Origin: Natrinema limicola JCM 13563 | Lineage (GTDB): Archaea; Halobacteriota; Halobacteria; Halobacteriales; Natrialbaceae | Reading direction: 5' to 3' | Length of the DNA: 64,000 bases | Assembly (NCBI RefSeq): GCF_000337475.1 | Contig: NZ_AOIT01000049.1 | Span: 62,001-126,000, forward strand | In this document: positions 61,542 through 64,000 of the stretch, piece by piece | How positions within the stretch are numbered: position 1 is the stretch's first letter | Layout of the letters: the number at the start of each line of letters is the position of its first letter | Translations under genes and position numbers: made by a program | Notes under the pieces: generated by a model | What the model was told of the DNA's origin: nothing | The model's database searches: none | The model's input: only the letters and a program-made list of their open reading frames with translations

Positions 61542-62627
61542 TTAGTCCGTCGTCGGTTCGTCCGAGCCAGTCCCGGATCGCCGGTTTCGAACGCTTCGTC
61601 GGTGGCCGTACAGCGCCCGTGCAATCGCGCCGAGTCCAAGCAGGAGGACGAGCAGGTTGACCACGCCGCCGACGATGGGCACTACGGAGAGGGCGGCACC
61701 GACCAGCAGGCCGAGGATGAGCGCAAGCCAGCGGTTGCCGATGCCGACCAGCGAGAGGACCCACGCTGCGATGGCGAAGAGCCCATAGATGACGCCGATC
61801 CACAGTAGCAAGGCGAAGACCAGCGTGCCGATGATCGACAGTGGGATCCCAACGATGGTGATCGCGAGCGCGATCAGCAGGACCGGCACGCCGATGAAGA
61901 CTCCCAGCCCGACCAGCCCGGTGCGAAGCGGTCCCGTCGCGACGCTGTCAGCGACGCGGCCGGAAAACCGCGGGAACAGCGCGAGCAACACGGCTCCGAG
62001 CAGGAGGTTTATCATGAAGGAGTAGACCGTGAACAGCCACGTCGCGAACGGCTGGACCGTCGGCGCGACGTCGACGCCCAGCGAAGGATCCTCTTCGATG
62101 TCGCCCGCGACCGCGTCGGTGTTGCCCTCGAGATCGCCGTCGTAGCGCAGATCGCCCGCGATCGAGGCAGTCTCACCCAGCCGGATCGTCTCGGCCCCGA
62201 TCTCGGCGTCGTCCTCGAGCGTGCCGTCGATGGCCACGGACCCGGCACCGGCCGTGAACGTGCCGTTGACGGTACCGTTTTCGGCCACCGTCACGCTCCC
62301 TGCGCCGACCTCGACGTCGCCATCGACGGTGCCCGCGATCGTCACACTCCCCGCGCCGCCCTCGAGATCACCGTCGACCTGCCCTGTCTCCTCGATTTGG
62401 ACGTCGCCCCCGGCGGCGCTGACGTCGCCAGTGACGGTACCCCGGACGATGACGGTGCCACCGACCGCCTGCAGACTGTCGATTGTCTCGCCTTCCTCGA
62501 CGACGACTGTCCCGCCGGCCCGGGCGTCGGACTGGGCAGTGACAGTCGCCGGGACAGCACCGATGACGACGATGGCGACCAGCAACGCGATGACGAGCCG
62601 TGATCCTCGGTTTTCCCCGCGGTTCAT
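61542..62627 (-). CDS. Bactofilin-like repeat membrane protein
   Basis: 361 residues from the ATG at 62627. Signal peptide or first helix (residues 8-31), then about 150 residues of a bactofilin-like beta-helix (GTVTGDVSAAGGDVQIEETG, then GDLEGGAGSVTIAGTVDGD) and four to five C-terminal membrane helices with LGVFIGVPVLLIALAITIVG. Polymer-forming ectodomain with membrane anchor; a role in surface organisation is plausible but unproven. Confidence 0.88.
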   Translation of the reverse strand: MNRGENRGSRLVIALLVAIVVIGAVPATVTAQSDARAGGTVVVEEGETIDSLQAVGGTVIVRGTVTGDVSAAGGDVQIEETGQVDGDLEGGAGSVTIAGTVDGDVEVGAGSVTVAENGTVNGTFTAGAGSVAIDGTLEDDAEIGAETIRLGETASIAGDLRYDGDLEGNTDAVAGDIEEDPSLGVDVAPTVQPFATWLFTVYSFMINLLLGAVLLALFPRFSGRVADSVATGPLRTGLVGLGVFIGVPVLLIALAITIVGIPLSIIGTLVFALLLWIGVIYGLFAIAAWVLSLVGIGNRWLALILGLLVGAALSVVPIVGGVVNLLVLLLGLGAIARALYGHRRSVRNRRSGTGSDEPTTD

Positions 62628-62781
62628 GTCTCGTCGTTCTACGAGCAGGCTCAAAAACGTGTTATGCAGATATCAGGATCCGTGTCGGTTTTGATTCGGC
62701 TCCCAGACGCGCCCACCAGTCAGCCCGCGACTCGAGACCGACCTTCGGGCGATTTATCTTCCGTCCCGCTCTGGTGCCGGT

Positions 62782-64000
62782 ATGAGCGAGGCCGAGGCCG
62801 ACGCCGAGGCGGCGGGGCCGACCCCCGGGAAGACGGAAGTCTGGATCGAGAAGTACCGGCCGGAGCGACTCGACGAGATCAAAGGCCACGAGAACATCGT
62901 TCCGCGGCTCAAACGCTACGTCGAGCAGGACGACCTCCCGCATCTCATGTTCGCGGGGCCTGCCGGCACCGGGAAATGTGTCACTGGAGAGACGCCCGTA
63001 TTGACGAACGAAGGCGTTGCTCCAATCTCGACTGTCGTCGGCGATGTCGACGGATTCGAGACGCCAGACGACGATCTCGAGATCCTGACCTACGACAACG
63101 ACGGCTCGTTCGAATATGTCGCGCCGTCGCACGTCTTCTCGAAGGAAGCGACCGACCTCGTCTCGATCGAGACGCGAGACGGAAACGAGTTCACGGTCAC
63201 GCCGGAACACAAACTCCTCGTGGCCGACGAGGCGGGGCTCGAGTGGCGAGAGGCCGACACGCTGTCCGGCGACGAGCGTCTCGTTCGACCGCTTGAAACC
63301 CCGCCCGCCGCGGCTGATTCGTCCCTGTCGCTCGACTGGCTCTCGTCGATGGATGGCGACAGGACGTTCGTCAACGTCTCGGAATCGTTCGCCGAGCGAT
63401 ACGCTATTCCGGCCGAAGAGAACTACGTCGGACAAAAGAAGACGGTGATCGGCTGCCTTCGACGAGGCTATTCGATAGACGAAATCGCTACGGAGTACGA
63501 TATCGCTCGGAAAACAGCGCGGAACTACAGACGAGAGATCTCGATCGATCTCGAGGAGCCGTCGACAACCTGTTCGCTGGCGTATCTTCGATCGCTCGAT
63601 GTCGCCGAGACGGAGCTTCGGGACCACGTCGAATCCGTCCAGTACGCCACGCCGTACAACAAGCGATCCAGTCCGATTACGCCGCCGTGGGAACTCACGC
63701 CGGAACTGGCGCGCTTCGTTGGTCTCGCGATCAGCGAAGCGCGGATCGATAACGGCCGGATCAAGTTCTACAACACCGACGACGGACTCCGAGAGGCGTT
63801 CGAACGGACCGCACGTGAGCTGTTCGGCGTCGAAACGACCAGGGGTATGCAGAAAGACGTTCCGTACGTTGAACTCCGGACGAAGTCGCTCCACCATTTC
63901 CTCGAATCCTGTTTCGATGTCTTCGGCGACTCCCCGGAACCGGCCATCGGTTCGACCCTCGTTCACGCACCGGACGACGTTCGAGCGTCGTTCCTGCAGG
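62782..64000 (+). CDS. rfcS: Replication factor C small subunit with an intein (runs off the right edge)
   Basis: Starts ATG at 62782 and is open to the window end (406 codons seen). Residues 1-65 are the RFC N-terminus: [20 protein letters not shown] and the P-loop FAGPAGTGK. At Cys66 (codon at 62977) an intein begins: [14 protein letters not shown], block [20 protein letters not shown], a helix-turn-helix-like [20 protein letters not shown] and a LAGLIDADG-type segment [20 protein letters not shown] near residue 315. The intein C-terminus and the rest of RFC lie outside. Host and intein must splice to give the clamp loader. Confidence 0.95.
   Translation, partial: MSEAEADAEAAGPTPGKTEVWIEKYRPERLDEIKGHENIVPRLKRYVEQDDLPHLMFAGPAGTGKCVTGETPVLTNEGVAPISTVVGDVDGFETPDDDLEILTYDNDGSFEYVAPSHVFSKEATDLVSIETRDGNEFTVTPEHKLLVADEAGLEWREADTLSGDERLVRPLETPPAAADSSLSLDWLSSMDGDRTFVNVSESFAERYAIPAEENYVGQKKTVIGCLRRGYSIDEIATEYDIARKTARNYRREISIDLEEPSTTCSLAYLRSLDVAETELRDHVESVQYATPYNKRSSPITPPWELTPELARFVGLAISEARIDNGRIKFYNTDDGLREAFERTARELFGVETTRGMQKDVPYVELRTKSLHHFLESCFDVFGDSPEPAIGSTLVHAPDDVRASFLQ
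62977..64000 (+). mobile_element. Intein in rfcS, inserted at the Walker A lysine
   Basis: Begins immediately after GPAGTGK with the nucleophile Cys. It carries N-terminal splicing blocks and a homing-endonuclease domain. The endonuclease motif reads FVGLAISEA, where the usual catalytic Asp-Gly is Glu-Ala. It continues beyond the window. Confidence 0.9.

Noticed and set aside
1-64000. CRISPR arrays, rRNA genes, complete insertion sequences
   Set aside because: No direct-repeat/spacer pattern, no 16S/23S/5S-like sequence and no intact transposase frame were seen.

Overview
The window is a gene-dense stretch of haloarchaeal chromosome (class Halobacteria). The nearest feel is a Natrinema/Haloterrigena-type member of Natrialbales, judged from gene content and style rather than from a search. 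The DNA is GC-rich with GTC/GAC/GAG/CTC codons, proteins are strongly acidic, several genes have a TATA-like box about 28 bp before the start codon (leaderless transcription), and many families are haloarchaea-specific. Both ends cut through genes: a hypothetical protein on the left, and on the right the replication factor C small subunit, interrupted by an intein at its P-loop.

Layout. 1-22.5 kb is mostly housekeeping: CBS-domain protein, glycyl-tRNA synthetase, dolichol-kinase-like protein, MFS and TspO-like membrane proteins, Hef helicase/nuclease, PAP2 enzyme, malate dehydrogenase, ferredoxin, phosphate permease with a UspA protein, Hel308 followed by KEOPS subunit Cgi121, then an amidohydrolase / MIP18-like / Zn-alcohol dehydrogenase group and an Old Yellow Enzyme. 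22.5-23.7 kb is a small accessory island with a dispersed palindromic repeat, an ORF remnant, a lone origin-box-like sequence, tRNA-Gln(CTG) and a frameshifted HNH nuclease gene. 23.7-45.9 kb carries PurO, a phosphoesterase, serine acetyltransferase, phosphohexomutase, LarB, a one-domain histone-fold protein, isopentenyl-diphosphate isomerase, RpiA, two ABC export systems, several membrane proteins, an SLC13/RCK transporter and an XPD/Rad3-type helicase. 46-47.7 kb holds two haloarchaeal orphan proteins and a previously unlisted 29-residue membrane peptide.

48-57 kb is a replication locus: oapA-oapB-oapC transcribed away from an AT-rich 1.2-kb intergenic region that contains inverted origin recognition boxes, then orc1/cdc6, two tandem signal peptidases and the small subunit of DNA polymerase D. 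57-64 kb has an amidohydrolase, an acetyltransferase-like protein, aspartate kinase, SAMP2 with a GNAT protein, a bactofilin-like membrane protein and rfcS. The density of replication and repair genes (hef, hel308, XPD-type helicase, orc1, polD small subunit, rfcS) is notable.

The most interesting unexplained structure is a family of about 80-bp palindromes with two distinguishable arms, five copies, all sitting just after gene 3' ends and usually in the same orientation relative to the upstream gene. Next come origin-box-like sequences outside oriC (a singleton near tRNA-Gln and an inverted pair inside the polymerase D gene), the translationally coupled 29-aa peptide, and the monooxygenase-accessory-like gene trio with no monooxygenase. 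All calls are from reading the sequence and family memory; no database search was possible.
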